From NCBI GenBank assembly GCA_016617855.1, contig JAECUM010009759.1, positions 41,368-105,367 on the forward strand: DNA of 64,000 bases, in the 5' to 3' direction. Origin of the DNA: Megalonaias nervosa. Its lineage: Eukaryota > Mollusca > Bivalvia > Unionida > Unionidae. Below, piece by piece: positions 48,660 to 60,910 of this stretch. The notes beneath the pieces were generated by a model. The model searched no databases, had not been told where the DNA came from, and saw only the letters and a program-made list of their open reading frames with translations. A program made the position numbers and the translations under genes. Position 1 is the first letter of the stretch; each line of letters starts with the position of its first letter.

Positions 48660-50075
48660 ATGGACAGTAACAGTGAAAACAACTCACGAGAAGCACGGAC
48701 CGCGCAAAAAAAAAAATGGCGATGCAAAGAGTTGGAAAAGCAATGAGAGAACTAGAGAAATGCTTCAAAACCAAACGAATAGAGACAGAGGAAGGATCAT
48801 TCCTGCAATGTGAATACCAAGAAGGAACACAAGAGACAGACACATCAAATATACCGAGGGAAAGAATACCGAGCCTATGTTCGGTGATGGTTGCAATAAA
48901 AATTAAAGATCCGGAATACATAACAAAGATTTACTCCATCAACCGAAATGGCTACAAAGGTTTTATACTAAGACCCAGAGGGAATCAACCTATACTACCA
49001 TTTGGTGAAATGATGATATCAGGGGAGACTGTAATAGTAAAAAAACCAGAACCTACATTGAAGAAAAAATAAAGAAACAGTCGGCTGAACTACACCTTTC
49101 AGACATCCCATTGGAAATACCACTACAAGCTACCGTTGAAAAATTTGAGGAAAAGCTGAAAATAAAGGTGATGTCATCGAGACTAGATACAATACCTCCA
49201 ACCAAGATTTTCAATGGAACACGAATATTGGAAATAGAGAAAAACAAATTGACGGAAGTGAAATGAGCCTTCTTCTTACATGACTTTATTACAAAATCTT
49301 GGTACAAAGGGTGCATATACAAGAGGAAATGTAACCGATGTGGAAAAACAGGACACACTCCTCATAAATGTCCACAAAATGCACAGACTCAACCTGAACC
49401 CAGCAACAAAACCAACATAAATACTAATTTGGAAAAGCCAATTCCTAAACAGAGACAAGGGAAGCAACAGCAACAAAAACAACAAGCAATAAGGCAACAA
49501 CAACAACAGAGCCAACTACTGCAACATGAAAAAAGAAAGGAAATAGAGCAACAAAGTAAAGAAGAAAGCAACCAGAGACAAACAAGAATACAAGAAAATT
49601 TAAAACAGATAGAAGAAACAGAGATACTAACAGCAGACAACAGAAACAAAAGAACAACAGTAACAATCAGTCAACAACAGAAATAACAACAACAAAGTCA
49701 GAAAGACAATCAACAAACCCAAGCACAGGGGAAACCTATTCAACAAGTAGAAGAAACAGAGATACTAACAGCAGACAACAGCAACAAAAGAACAACAGCA
49801 ACAACCAGTCAACAACAGAAAAAACAACAACAACAAAGTCAGAAGTACAATCAACAAACCCAAGCACGGGAATCTAAAACCACAAAAATAACAACGTCAG
49901 GGAACCAAAGTCCTACAGTAGTAATAGTAACAGAAGAAGAAAGAGAAACAGAAAGGGCCAAAAGGAGAGAGAAACGGAGGAGAAAGAAAGAAGAGAAAGA
50001 AAAAGAATTCAAAATGATGAAGAATATTTCTGTCATTTGGAAGCAGATGAATGTCTAGACAATTTTGGATGGTAA
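48660..50075 (+). pseudogene. Degenerate LINE-type ORF1 (gag-like, CCHC zinc knuckle)
   Basis: The probable original start is ATG at 48660 (MDSNSENNSREARTAQ). A run of A at 48703-48714 carries a frameshift, after which the frame from 48716 runs to 49072. A second frameshift near 49060 leads into a frame holding the knuckle CNRCGKTGHTPHKC at about 49330-49372 (CX2CX4HX4C). That frame has a TGA at 49264 and then a Gln/Lys-rich tail ending at 49686. A 135-bp segment (CAGAGATACTAACAGCAGAC and following) is duplicated at about 49620 and 49757. The last frame ends EADECLDNFGW-stop at 50075. It is an RNA-binding ORF1 of a non-LTR element; no ORF2 follows directly. A retroviral gag remnant is a less likely alternative, since no protease or RT is adjacent. 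Confidence 0.75.
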
Positions 50076-50569
50076 AAAAAAAAAAAATTTTAATAAAACA
50101 AACCTTAACAGAACAGAGAACAATAAAATAAACTAACAAATAATATAGTACAACCAATTCAAGTAGGGCAGGAGGACCTCCCTAAATGGTCTGCAAAGAT
50201 CAACCAGGGAGAGCACCCCCCCAAAAAAAAAAAAAAGAAGAAGAAGAGCTAGCCTCCCATAGCAGTAAACACATGGGTTTGGGGCAAGTAGAATACCTCA
50301 AAAATGGCTTGGATGACAACTATTTTCAGTTGCATCAGCCTGTTTAGTACACACACTGTTTTGCAGAACTATCATCTAGAAAAAGAGCTTGTGTTTGCAC
50401 TTGATTACTGTGTGAGAATAACTTGGGCAACTTTGTAAATATGGGTTTGGTTTTGTGTGGATATCACATAATATTGGCAATGTTGATTTTTTTTACTGTG
50501 TAATTTAGACAACAGTTAATGGATTGTAACTTGCAAGAATGGCATGATGAAAGTAAATAAACGGAACAA
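50076..50569. other. Unique sequence between LINE remnants
   Basis: Contains poly-A, poly-C and GAA runs near 50215-50250. No coding signal is recognised. Confidence 0.45.
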
Positions 50570-50790
50570 CCCCTTTAAAGAATTGCAATTTTAAAAAGTC
50601 TATACACTGTCTTAAGATTAGGAAACATCCTATTGAAATACTTACAGGTAGACAAAACAAAATGTCAACAGGACATGTAGATTATGGTATTTATGTGACT
50701 GTGGGGAAAATGAAGATGAATTCCATTTTTTATTAAAATGACCAAATACTCAAAATTAAGATTTAAGTTGATTCCATAGTGATATAATGA
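50570..50790 (+). pseudogene. LINE ORF2 C-terminal fragment
   Basis: Broken reading frames give 'LRLGN-IEILT' like residues, then CDCGENEDEFHFLLK, the C-terminal 'C-C-GE-EDE-HFL--C' motif of several LINE ORF2 proteins, with an in-frame stop right after it where the last Cys is expected. It may belong to the same ancient element as the ORF1 at 48.7-50.1 kb. Confidence 0.6.
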
Positions 50791-51469
50791 ATACCCATCT
50801 TACGACATTTTTCGCAATTTAAATACCAATGTGTGTATACACCAACTATATATGTTCTCCAGTACTTGGGCCAATCACATTATATGAAAGTATATAAGTT
50901 CAAACCTATAGTTCATACTTGAAATAATCAAGTGCCACCAAAAAAAATAAAATCTGCGATAAAAGAATTTCCAAACCTGTGTGAAATTTGAAATCCTATT
51001 CCATCATTTATACCAGGACTCGACTGAACCCTAGTGAAATACATGTGAAATGTTATAGAAAGAAACTGATGTACAGCAAAAAACACAAACCTAAGAAAAC
51101 CATCAAAGTAAATTTTACTTTAAATTATAAACCGACAAACATAAACTCGATGGAGTTTTGTATCTACTCAAACGTAAATAAATGGAGATACAATATTAGT
51201 AAGGGACAGACAATTTAATTGGGAGGGGGGTGCTGGAATAGTCTTTCCAACCAAGACATTATGTTTGTTTTAATCTCAAGATAATCTTTTTTTTTTACTA
51301 ATATGATAGATAGAATTTTTTTTCCCCAACAAATCAAAGTATGGTTATTTTAAGCTATTAGGGGGCATAACATTTTTTTTCCAAAAAATCCCTGCAATCA
51401 TCCCACCAACCAACCACCTCCTCACTGGAATCAATCCCTAAGACTATCTTACAGATGTTATTGCAAGCC
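50791..51469. other. Intron sequence without recognisable features
   Basis: AT-rich. A 76-codon ORF (50988-51218) has no recognisable domain. Confidence 0.45.
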
Positions 51470-51795
51470 AGAAACCATGGAAATGCAATGATGTCAATTT
51501 TTACTATAAATTGTCAGAAGCCATGGAACCACAATGATGTCAAAATCTACTATAAATTGTCTGAAACCATGAAACTACAATGATGTCAATTTCTACCATA
51601 AATTGTCAGAAACCATGGAACTGCAATGTCAATTTCTACTATAAATTGTCAGAAACCATGGAACTGCAATGTCAATTACTACAAACTGTCAGAAACCATG
51701 GAACTGCCATGATGTCGATTTCTACTATAAATTGTCAAAAACCATGGAACCACAATGATGTCAATTTCTACTATAAATTGTCAGAAAATACTTGT
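51470..51795. repeat. 46-bp minisatellite array
   Basis: About seven copies of AACCATGGAACCACAATGAT, GTCAATTTCTACTATAAATT, GTCAGA, with internal deletions in the middle copies. Confidence 0.94.
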
Positions 51796-51892
51796 GAAGC
51801 CACATCCTTCCCTATACATGGATATTTGTATCTCATGGCAATGTGGGAAAAGAATTCATTTTAAACAAGCTAGAGAATTATTCAGCTGACAT

Positions 51893-52045
51893 GCAAATCC
51901 CCACATTGCCCCAACAAAAGATAGGGCACCAATAATGTCACCACATCACAACCAAAAGTTAAATGCTGACTTTATGAATCCCCATATTTGCCCCAACAAA
52001 AGATATGGCACCAATAATATAAACAACATCACAAGCAAAAGTTAA
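51893..52045. repeat. About 80-bp two-copy repeat
   Basis: Two copies share 'gccccaacaaaagata', 'ggcaccaataat' and 'caaaagttaaatg.tgact'. Confidence 0.85.
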
Positions 52046-52072
52046 ATGTTGACTTGTGCAGGTATGGAATAT

Positions 52073-52342
52073 TTTTTTATTACTTGTTGTTGTTGTTGTT
52101 GTTATAGGGTTCAACGCCATTTTTCAGCACAAGATAAGCTATACATGGCGGCCAGTATTAATGGTGGAGGAAGAACCCAGAAAGAACCACCGACCCACGA
52201 GAAGCTACCGGCAAGCTTTCTCACATAACCACATTGGCCGAGCCCGAGACTCGAACCCACGCAGACAGAGGTGAGACGGCAGTGATCCGTAACGGACAGC
52301 ACTTTAGACCACTCGGCCACTCGGGGCCCCTTTTTTATTACT
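52073..52342 (-). mobile_element. tRNA-derived SINE, family A, with 12-bp target duplication
   Basis: The element body is 52085-52330 (246 bp). It is flanked by direct repeats TTTTTTATTACT at 52073-52084 and 52331-52342. On the minus strand it starts GGGGCCCCGAGTGGCCGAGT and continues GGTCTAAAGTGCT. The B box is within 'gtgggttcgagtc'. It ends with 'tggcgttgaaccctataac' and an (AAC)n tail. This is the best-preserved copy in the window and defines the family: a Leu/Ser-type tRNA-like head, a unique body and an AAC-rich tail. Confidence 0.95.
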
Positions 52343-52529
52343 GAATGCAGAGACAATGTTAAGGTGTGTAGGTTCTATCCTTTGAGATTAAAAGTAAAAA
52401 CTTGAAAATATTATGAAACATTTATGCTACCTTCAAGCATAATATTCCTTCTTAATAAAAAATAACATCAAAGGGTAGGCTAATTGAAGAAAAGCTTACT
52501 GATATTTCCTTTTCAAGATGTACTTGCTA

Positions 52530-53270
52530 CAGTTTCACAAGCCAAGATACCTACTTCACTGAGATCCACAAGCCAAGATGCCGACTTCACTGAGATCCAC
52601 AAACCAAGATACCTACATCACTGAGTTCCACAAGCCAAGATACCTACTTCACTGAGTTCCACAAGCCAAGATGCTGACTTCACTGAGATACACAAACCAA
52701 GATACCTACTTCACTGAGATCCACAAACCAAGATACCTACTTCACTGAGTTCCACAAGCCAAGATACCTACTTCACTGAGTTCCACAAGCCAAGATACCT
52801 ACTTCACTGAGTTCCACAAGCCAAGATACCTACTTCACTGAGATCCACAAGCCGAGATGCTGACTTCACTGAGATCCACAAGCCGAGATGCTGACTTCAA
52901 TGAGATCCACAAGCCAAGATACCTACTTCACTGAGTTCCACAAGCCAAGATACCTACTTCACTGAGTTCCACAAGCCAAGGTACCTACTTCACTGAGTTC
53001 CACAAGCCAAGGTACCTACTTCACTGAGATCCACAAGCCGAGATGCTGACTTCAATGAGATCCACAAACCAAGATACCTACTTCACTGAGATCCACAAAC
53101 CAAGATACCTACTTCACTGAGTTCCACAAGCCAAGATACCTACTTCACTGAATTCCACAAGCCAAGATACCTACTTCACTGAGTTCCACAAGCCAAGATC
53201 CCTACTTCAATTAGGTCCACAAGACTAGGTACCTACTTCAATTAGGTCCACAAGACAAGATACTCATCAA
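52530..53270. repeat. 31-bp minisatellite array
   Basis: About 23 copies of AAGATACCTACTTCACTGAG followed by TTCCACAAGCC. A second variant, 'cgagatgctgacttcactga' 'gatccacaag', is interspersed in a semi-regular order, indicating multi-unit duplication. Confidence 0.96.
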
Positions 53271-53381
53271 ATTTGGATTCTGATGCTTAAATTGGACAAC
53301 ATCCTTCTTTAATCTTTGAAATGTAATGAATCAGTGGAGTTACACATCTAACTCAGATCTAAATTAGTCATTTACATCAGG

Positions 53382-53495
53382 CTTTGACTTTTGCAGTGCA
53401 ATTCCTGGCATTTAACATGAATGACTTTGGCAGTGCAATTCCTGGAATTTAACATGAATGACTTTTGCAGTGCAATTCCTGGCATTTAACATGAA
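53382..53495. repeat. About 38-bp tandem repeat, three copies
   Basis: Three copies of GACTTTTGCAGTGCAATTCC followed by TGGCATTTAACATGAAT. Confidence 0.95.
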
Positions 53496-54469
53496 TGTGC
53501 TTACACTCTACTGATCAATGCTTTGTACAAAATGTTATTTCTTCAAATAAAGCTGAAAAAGAAAATGTACAGGTTTTACCTCAACATCATGAAGTATTCA
53601 ATCTATCAAATTCCTAAATTGTAACAACTTAGAAACTCGAGAAAAAACTTCAGCATTTTGTTAGTAAAGTAAAGAACATACAAATAATCTCCAGTTTTTA
53701 AAAATAATGAAAAATATAATTTTGTCTATATGCAGCATAGAATCTCCTTTTCCATTTCCATTTGTTAAATAAAACACTGACAAAGAGGATAAAAAATGAA
53801 ACTATAAGTCATTCAATATTGATAACAGTGAGGGAAAGAACGATGTATTTAATAAGGTTGCACTTTGATGAAGAGCTTTTTGTCCTTGGGCATGATGAGC
53901 AACAAAGAGATAACACATCACTGTCCTTTGTGTTTAACAATGACTACCTCTGTGTCAAAGATTTGTTATGAACAAGAAGGTTGTAGTCTGTACCATCAAG
54001 AGTCTGCAATTCACATGGTTGACAAGCTATTATAAAGTACTGTATCAGCTAATGGTGACTAGTCCTACCATGGGTGTACCTAAGCAAAGCCTTGAAGCTC
54101 TTTAACCATGTATAAATGTCACTGTAAAGAAAGACCACTGTACATAAACCCATAATTAAATACGCTATGTTAGTAAGCCATCAAGTTTACTACAAAACTA
54201 TGTCTGATATGCTTATAAGGACATATATGATCAGAAAATACAAAACTATGTCCAATATGTTTTTTAAGTACATTTATTTGGCCCAGATCAGTGTGGTCCA
54301 ACATCTTCAAAATATCATGAACCACTTGGAACAAAAATGTAAAGTTCATGGGACATGCATACATACATATGTACCTATCAACCTACATACATATGTACAT
54401 ATGTATTGCACTTCAATTATAGAAGGACTTTTTGTAGGAGTGCAGATCTCACACAAGAAAAGACCTGTC
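53496..54469. other. Intron sequence without recognisable features
   Basis: Unique AT-rich. The 103-codon ORF at 54167-54478 shows no domain. 'acatacatatgtac' motifs recur near 54360-54405. Confidence 0.5.
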
Positions 54470-54474
54470 AGCCT

Positions 54475-54570
54475 GTAGTTGGACCACTTTGGTCTAGATC
54501 AAAAATAAAACCTATGCCAGATACGTGGACCACTTTGGTCTAGATCAGAAAAAAAACCTATACCAGATAT
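54475..54570. repeat. About 47-bp two-copy repeat
   Basis: Two copies of 'tggaccactttggtctagat' followed by 'caaaaataaaacctatgcca' 'gatacg'. Confidence 0.9.
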
Positions 54571-54764
54571 GTTTTGTAAGATCATACATTTGTAGCCTAG
54601 ATCATCTGAAAAAAACTATTCATGTTATGTTTTTGTAACTACACACATTTACAAGTTGTAAATCATCAGGAAAAAGTTCATCTCTTATTTACCCGGAAAA
54701 GTATGCTGTCCACAATTTTGGTAAAGGAATTTCAATGCACATTCTGGCTGTCTAAACTACTATT

Positions 54765-55142
54765 GCTACAAGTAATCATACCCCCTTACAAGTAATCGTA
54801 CCCCTTGAGAGTAGTTACACCCCTTACAAGTAATCATACCCCATGAAAGTAATCACACCTCCTACAAGTAATCATACCCCCTGAAAGTATTCATACCCTT
54901 TACAAGTAATCATACTAGATGAAAGTAATCATACACCCTGCAAGTAATCATACTCCTACAAGTAATTATACTCCCTACAAGTAATCATACAGACTACAAG
55001 TATTCATACCCCCTGCAAGTAATCATACCCCTGCAAGAATTCATACCCCTTACAAGTAATCATAACATGTGAAAGTAATCATACCCTTGCAAACAGACAT
55101 ACCCCCTGCAAGTGGTCATACTCCCTGCAAGTAATCACACCT
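54765..55142. repeat. 17-18-bp short-unit minisatellite
   Basis: About 20 irregular copies of TACAAGTAATCATACCCC with variants starting tgaaagt or tgcaagt. Confidence 0.93.
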
Positions 55143-55219
55143 CTTCTGCTGGCTTGGGGATGAAGAATACACCAAATGCACCCTCCTGCATGTTGTATAA
55201 GGTGATGAATGGAGGTAGT

Positions 55220-55400
55220 AGCTGTGGTGCCTCAGTGGTCAGAGTGGTGAACTCATGATCAAAAGGGTACAGGTTCAAATCCTACAATGTGATCAACCCA
55301 CTACCATGGCACATCCTTGCGCAAGGCACTTTACTCCAATTGCCCTGGCACTAAATAACCTACTTTTGTTGCTGTGCAATAAAACAGCAAGCCAAACCAA
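55220..55400 (+). mobile_element. tRNA-derived SINE, family B
   Basis: The tRNA-like head reads 'gtggtgcctcagtggtcaga' (A-box region) and 'gggtacaggttcaaatcc' (B box). It is followed by 'catccttgcgcaaggcactt' and 'tactccaattgcc', a central block that I remember from marine-invertebrate SINEs. It is unrelated in sequence to families A and C. The 3' end is uncertain. Confidence 0.75.
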
Positions 55401-56861
55401 TCCAAGGAATCGAAATACCTCTATATAAATTCTCCTCCTGGCTTGCATCATACAATGAACAAACAATATTGCTCCTCAGTTAAAGTACAGTATGCGATTG
55501 AAAAAAATTGCCACACCTTTACAGGTAATGATACCTTTAACTATCAAAAGTCAAGGTTTGGATATACTGGTTAACAACATGTAGAGAAAATTCCAACATT
55601 TTTCATCCCAGTAACAAAAATATGAAATTTCTAAACCAAGAATGTGAACAGTTTTTAATGTTACTTAGAAATGGTAGCCACCTTTGTCATGACATGACAA
55701 GTACAACATTAAGAAGGACCCGATACAATATGAATCACACTATTTACCCTACCCTGAACAACAACTGTATATCTTCAAGATCAATTTCACCTAGACAGTA
55801 TAACATTCATCTCTTCAAATTTTATGAGAAACTAAAATGAATGTGGTTCTTTATCACACGCCAATATTAACTTGTGTTCTAACAGTTTGAGCGACAGTAC
55901 CAATCCATGGATTCATTTTTGCAGTGATTACAAATACATCTGAAATGTGTACTTTATATACTATACTTTTACTAATGAAACACTCCAAAATCCTTGTTAT
56001 TGTGGGTTTAACGCAATTTTTGGGCAAATGATGGGCTACTTGAGATGCGGTGAACTGTCAGTGATCTGTAAAGGTGAGCACAGGATAGAAAAAAATATCC
56101 TGGTTTGAAATTATAGCCATCCTTACCACAAAAGATTAAATGGTTTGGAAGCAGGGAAGAAAACTGCAATTTCTTTCAAATCAAAATCTTGTTATTTCTT
56201 TTATCTCAAGGTTTTTTTAAAGTAATATAATGAACATAACTTTTTTTCTCTACAAATCATACCAAGAACACATTTTCAAGCTATCTGGGGGCCGAACAAT
56301 CTTTTCCAAAAAATTCCAAGCCACACCTCTCACATGGAGTTATTCCAACAGAAAAATCTCACAAATTCTCATGGGTTTCTCTTAAGCTACATGTAAGAAC
56401 ATTGTTTGAAATGTATGCAAATAGGGCAGATTTTGCAAGGTCATGTATTCATTTTTTTAGATTTTATGAGTCTAGGACAACAAAAAAAACTATCCTCATG
56501 AACAGATTTTGCTCATGTGAGAATTTGAATGTTTTCATAAGAAAGTATAACTTAGAAAAACAGTCTTTTCCATTATATTTTTTGGAAAATAAGGCAGTGT
56601 TGTACAAGTAATCAAGTTATCATGACAGAAATTTGGACTTTGATTCTGATTTTACACATGTAAAAACTGTTATTTCTCGTGTGTTTTCACCTGAGCAATT
56701 CAGACTTGCATACTCTGTGCAAATGTTAGATATCAAGCAGGGCATGCAGATTATTGTGTAAAAGACATTTCACTGGAATGCAATATCACTCAAAGACAAG
56801 GTTCTAATGTTTAAGAGCCTCATCTACACTGTGTATTCAATACACCTTAAACAATGGTATT
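55401..56861. other. Intron sequence without recognisable features
   Basis: Mostly unique and AT-rich. A SINE-like 'ttgtgggtttaacgcaattt' 'ttgggcaaatgatgggct' at about 56000-56030 may be a 3' fragment of family A on the minus strand. No exon is found. Confidence 0.45.
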
Positions 56862-57117
56862 GGGGCCCCAAGTGGCCAAGTGGTCTAAAGCGCTCACCGT
56901 TACGGATCCCTGCCATCTCACCTCTGTCTGCATGGGTTGGGGTCTCGGGTTCAGCCAATGTGGGTCTGTGAGAAAGCTTGCCAGTAGCTTCTTGTGGGTC
57001 GGTGGTTCTTTCCGGGGTTTTCCCGGGTTCTTCCTCCATCATTAATACTGGCCACCATGTATAGCCTATCTTGTGCTGAGAAATGGTGTTAAACCCTACA
57101 ACAAAAACAATAACAAA
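56862..57117 (+). mobile_element. tRNA-derived SINE, family A (full-length copy)
   Basis: It starts GGGGCCCCAAGTGGCCAAGT, then 'ggtctaaagcgctcaccgtt', 'catgggttggggtctcggg' (mutated B box), 'ggtggttctttccggggttt', 'catgtatagcctatcttgtg', 'ctgagaaatggtgttaaacc' and an (ACAA)n tail. A short GGTAT on both sides (56856-56860 and 57119-57123) may be the target duplication. It serves as the uninterrupted reference for the split copy at 4.6 kb. Confidence 0.93.
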
Positions 57118-57430
57118 GGTATCCAAAAAATGAATTTTTAAACAATTTCATGTAGCAAATGTAAAATAAATAATTTTATGCTAATGATGTCCTAAATTAA
57201 ATTCATTGTGAAGATTTTTTTTATTTCCACTAATTCCATTTGTTATATTAATATTACCAGATTTATACATTTCTGAATGTGGTAAATATTTTTTTTTAAA
57301 TTGTCATTATTCTGAAAAAGGTCCATACTGAAGAATCTTTTCCTTATCATCATCATGTTATACCAAGGTCATTTTTACTGTAAAATGTTGCTGTGAATGG
57401 TGTGAAGTAGTATCATCATGATGATAGTGA
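57118..57430. other. Intron sequence without recognisable features
   Basis: Unique AT-rich sequence. Confidence 0.4.
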
Positions 57431-57463
57431 TTATTGTTATTATTATTATCATTATTATTATTA

Positions 57464-57506
<43 letters not shown>

Positions 57507-57507
57507 C
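57431..57507. repeat. (ATT)n microsatellite
   Basis: Near-perfect trinucleotide run with a few C and G substitutions. The minus strand reads as a poly-Asn ORF that is not a gene. Confidence 0.97.
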
Positions 57508-57804
57508 TTCTGCTGCAAGAAGAAAAAACATAATTGTCAATTTTCATACTTTAAAAAAAAATTAAAATGTCATAATTTTGTTATCTTCAAGAGACAGGCC
57601 CATCCCATTCTGCCAGCATTCTATAAAGAATTTTGCTTCTGAAAAAAGAAATCAAATAATAACCTCATACAAGATGAAATGTGATATTCTGCCACAAGAG
57701 ACATAATTTGATATCAAACCTTACTGGCAATTATTTCCCTTGTTTACAATCTGGAGTCTGATTTATGAACCTCCAAAAATGGACAAAACATATCTGAAGT
57801 ATTA

Positions 57805-57862
57805 AAACATAATTATTGGCAGCCTTGTTTTCAAACAATTATTGGCAGCCTTGTTTTCAAAC
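57805..57862. repeat. 28-bp two-copy repeat
   Basis: Two perfect copies of 'aattattggcagccttgttt' 'tcaaac'. Confidence 0.9.
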
Positions 57863-59490
57863 AGACTCCATTTCTCTATGAGTAAACCTGTTACACTTTA
57901 GCTCTATAATTTGGGAAATGTTACTGTAAGCAGTACCAAGACATATGCAGCAACTGATCACAGAACCCCAGAAATAATTTAAAATTATGGAGTTATCATG
58001 TTGTGAGTAAAATAAAGACTGCTACATGTTGTACTGTTGCTGTGCAGTTTTCCCTTAAATTTAATGTCAAATGAAATGTAATCTTTACTTCACATAATCA
58101 CTGTGATTATTATAACATTGCAGATCATTATTATTTATGGCAACACCTGCCAAACTGCAGTTCTCAATGCAATGTTGTCAGTTATCTACAATGGGTTGAC
58201 AAGATTAGTGAATTACATGCAAGCTTGTTAATCTAATTTCAGTTTTTCTTGTGGACTTTTTACTTCTTGCATATCAAATTCAGCAATTGTTCCGAGGTCA
58301 TTATATTTAATTTTTTTAATTTTCAAAGATGATGGCAGTCATTCTATTTGAAAGGTTTTAAGGTATCAAGTGACTAATTTCATTGGGGTTTTTGTTACTG
58401 AAGTACCAATCATCTGACATATGTCATAGCCCATTAAAAAATGGACACTAACATTTTGAAACTCTTTGAAGGACAGTTGTAAATTATTCAGAATAACACT
58501 TCTAAATGTTTCTAAGACTTAAGTGATTTTTGAAAGGTGAACTAAAAAATGAAAAATTTGGCCAACAAGTAAATATTCCAATTTTCGCTCCAGGATACAC
58601 ATTACAAATTGCTGCAATCTATTTCAGCGAATGGTACCTGAATCATACAAGAAGCAGGGGAGGATGCATGATTTTATTCAGAAAAGATTTATTTAGAAGA
58701 GGTAGTTCAGTGTAGTTCAAATGATTAACATTTTTCTTTTTCACTAATAGTGTATGATTTTAACAGATGTCAAAGAATCCTGTCAGCATCTCTGCCAGAT
58801 GAAAATTATTTTCTTGGGAAATCTCTTGGTTTCATGAAACATTTTCAGGGTTTTCCAGCTAAATATTACAGTGTTGTCTATACAAACATTCCTGGGTTGT
58901 CCATGCCAATATTATTCTGGGGTTTCCCATGGTTTTCCAGCCTATCCTGGAAGGAGCCTGGAATATTAGTCCAAATACTCCAAGTTTTCCATGCTAGAAT
59001 TTTACAAGGTTTTCCACACTTTTTGCTGGAATACCATGGAAAATTTACAGCCAGGTGCCAAAACTGTAAAATCCATTACTACCTGTATTTAAATGGATTA
59101 CTCTTGTTATGTGGCTTCATTCTGACTTCAGATGCATATCATAGGCTCAACTTCTTCATCTACTTCAAACTTCTGGTTGGAGAGATTTGGCATCCAAGCG
59201 TGTAAATGCAAATAATTTCCTGTCTGCTATGAACCTTTGGGATTAATATTAGGGTTGTGGTAAATCATCTCGATGTGTTCATTTGGATTATAGCAGCAAT
59301 ACTATCTAATTTGATTTTTATTCTATTCACTTGATGTATTTATTTATTCTGCATCAAGAAAAGTACAGAAACTAATTCACTTAAGTATTTTGAGTTAACA
59401 CATTACATTGCTTTAGTGTCTTCGTTAGACTAAGTTCTTTATGTTTTCAACATAATCCCAAAGTCAAATTTAATTAATTTAAGACTATAT
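57863..59490. other. Intron sequence; degenerate 'ggttttcca' repeats
   Basis: At 58840-59040 'gggttttccagc', 'ggtttcccatggttttccag' and 'aagttttccatgctag' recur irregularly. A 151-codon ORF (58750-59205) covers them and has no domain; I treat it as chance. The rest is unique. Confidence 0.45.
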
Positions 59491-60125
59491 GCTGTTACGT
59501 ATATGTAATTTAATTGCTTGTGTGTTAGTTTTAAATTCTCTTTTATTTTATTTTTATTTCATTAAGTTATTGTAATGATAACTTTATTCCCTGGATTTGA
59601 CTTTCTTTGGAAGGTTCAGTTTTCTGTTTTGACCTGATAACAACGCAGTTCGATTGCTACATTTATTTTTAGCTAACCTAGTTCTTGACCTTGGTTCCAA
59701 TTTTGCAAACAACGAGTGAAAATGATTGGTCATTACCAAGGTCATGTTCCATCCATGTGTTAGTCTGTTATAAACAGTTTTATTTTTAACTTTATTTCCA
59801 GTGTGGGAATCTGATTCTTAGATGGGACTATTCTAGCCTAAGTGCAAATTGGCATTTTTTTTAACTGCACTGTTCAAGTAAGTTACCACGTGAGCCATCA
59901 TGTGATCTAAAATCACGGGTTAAAACAGACATTTTCTAGTGGATTTGATCAGCTCTAATTATATATCTTCGGACTCAAGGTATTTGACTTGTTGTTGCCA
60001 TTTGAGTTGATTTTCGTATTTTAAAAAATTTTTTCACCCTGGAAAATACTCTTCTTCAACGAAATTCTTGGACAAAGACATTCACTAAATTATTCAGAAT
60101 TCAAAAGCCATAATTATATTCTTGG
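59491..60125 (+). mobile_element. Possible solo LTR or LTR fragment (weak)
   Basis: It begins TGTTACGTATATG, a common LTR start, and is followed at about 60122 by 'tggtgactcaacaaggaact' and 'gttggcacatcaacac', which resemble a primer-binding site and leader. No second LTR, gag or pol is seen. This is a suggestion only. Confidence 0.25.
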
Positions 60126-60547
60126 TGACTCAACAAGGAACTGTTGGCACATCAACACAAACTGGTTATAGAGGACGTCATCGCCTTCCATATTGGAACC
60201 TCATCGAGATTCGAACTTGGATTCAATTAAAACTTTTAGTGATAGGACTTATATTTTTTAATTCTAGGATTAATTTTTGGATTATATTCACAAACCGTAA
60301 GTCCTATTTCACATTTTTACCTTGTTTTCTAGGGAAATAAATTATTTTGTGAAATTTACAAAGCTTGTTGACTTCACTCTTTTCTTTTGTTACTTTTGTA
60401 TGAGCCTACATGTAACAATGCACTAAGCTGAAAGATCAATCAGAAAAATAATACATTTTATATGGCTTGCTTTATACACCTCGAAAAACCAACTACATGC
60501 AAAAAAATATCAGAACTTGACTTCATGATCTACTGTATATACACAAT

Positions 60548-60910
60548 GTGCCATCATAATTTTTTTTTTATACCTGACTACCATAATTTTTTTTTTATAC
60601 CTGACTACCATAATTTTTTTTTATACCTGACTACCATAATTTTTTTCTTTTATACCTGACTACCATAATTTTTTTTTATACCTGACTACTATAATTTTTT
60701 TTTTATACCTGACTACCATAATTTTTTTTTATACCTGACTACCATAATTTTTTTTTTTATACCTGACTACCATAATTTTTTTTTTATACCTGACTACCAT
60801 AATTTTTTTTTTTATACCTGACTACCATAATTTTTTTTTTATATCTGACTACCATAATTTTTTTTTTATACCTGACTACCATAATTTTTTTTTTATACCT
60901 GACTAACATA
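60548..60910. repeat. About 27-bp minisatellite with poly-T
   Basis: About 13 copies of ATACCTGACTACCATAATTT followed by 6-9 further T. Unit length varies only through the T run (8-11). Confidence 0.97.

Noticed and set aside
49389..49666. Minus-strand ORFs rich in Cys, Leu and Phe resembling membrane proteins
   Set aside because: They are the antisense of the Gln-rich CAA/CAG tail of the LINE ORF1 remnant.
52530..53270. CRISPR-like regular repeats
   Set aside because: The 31-bp units follow one another directly with no unique spacers, there are no cas genes, and the window is eukaryotic.
54765..55142. CRISPR-like or binding-site cluster
   Set aside because: Contiguous 17-18-bp units without spacers; a simple short-unit minisatellite explains it.
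55255..55300. Functional tRNA gene
   Set aside because: A- and B-box-like motifs are present but the cloverleaf stems do not close and the sequence continues as a SINE body.
57358..57540. Poly-Asn ORF
   Set aside because: Translation of an (ATT)n microsatellite on the minus strand.
58750..59205. 151-codon plus-strand ORF
   Set aside because: It overlies irregular 'ggttttcca' repeats, has no recognisable domain and has no splice or promoter context.
59491..60360. Full LTR retrotransposon
   Set aside because: Only an LTR-like start and a weak primer-site-like motif are seen. With no second LTR or coding region it was kept only as a low-confidence candidate.
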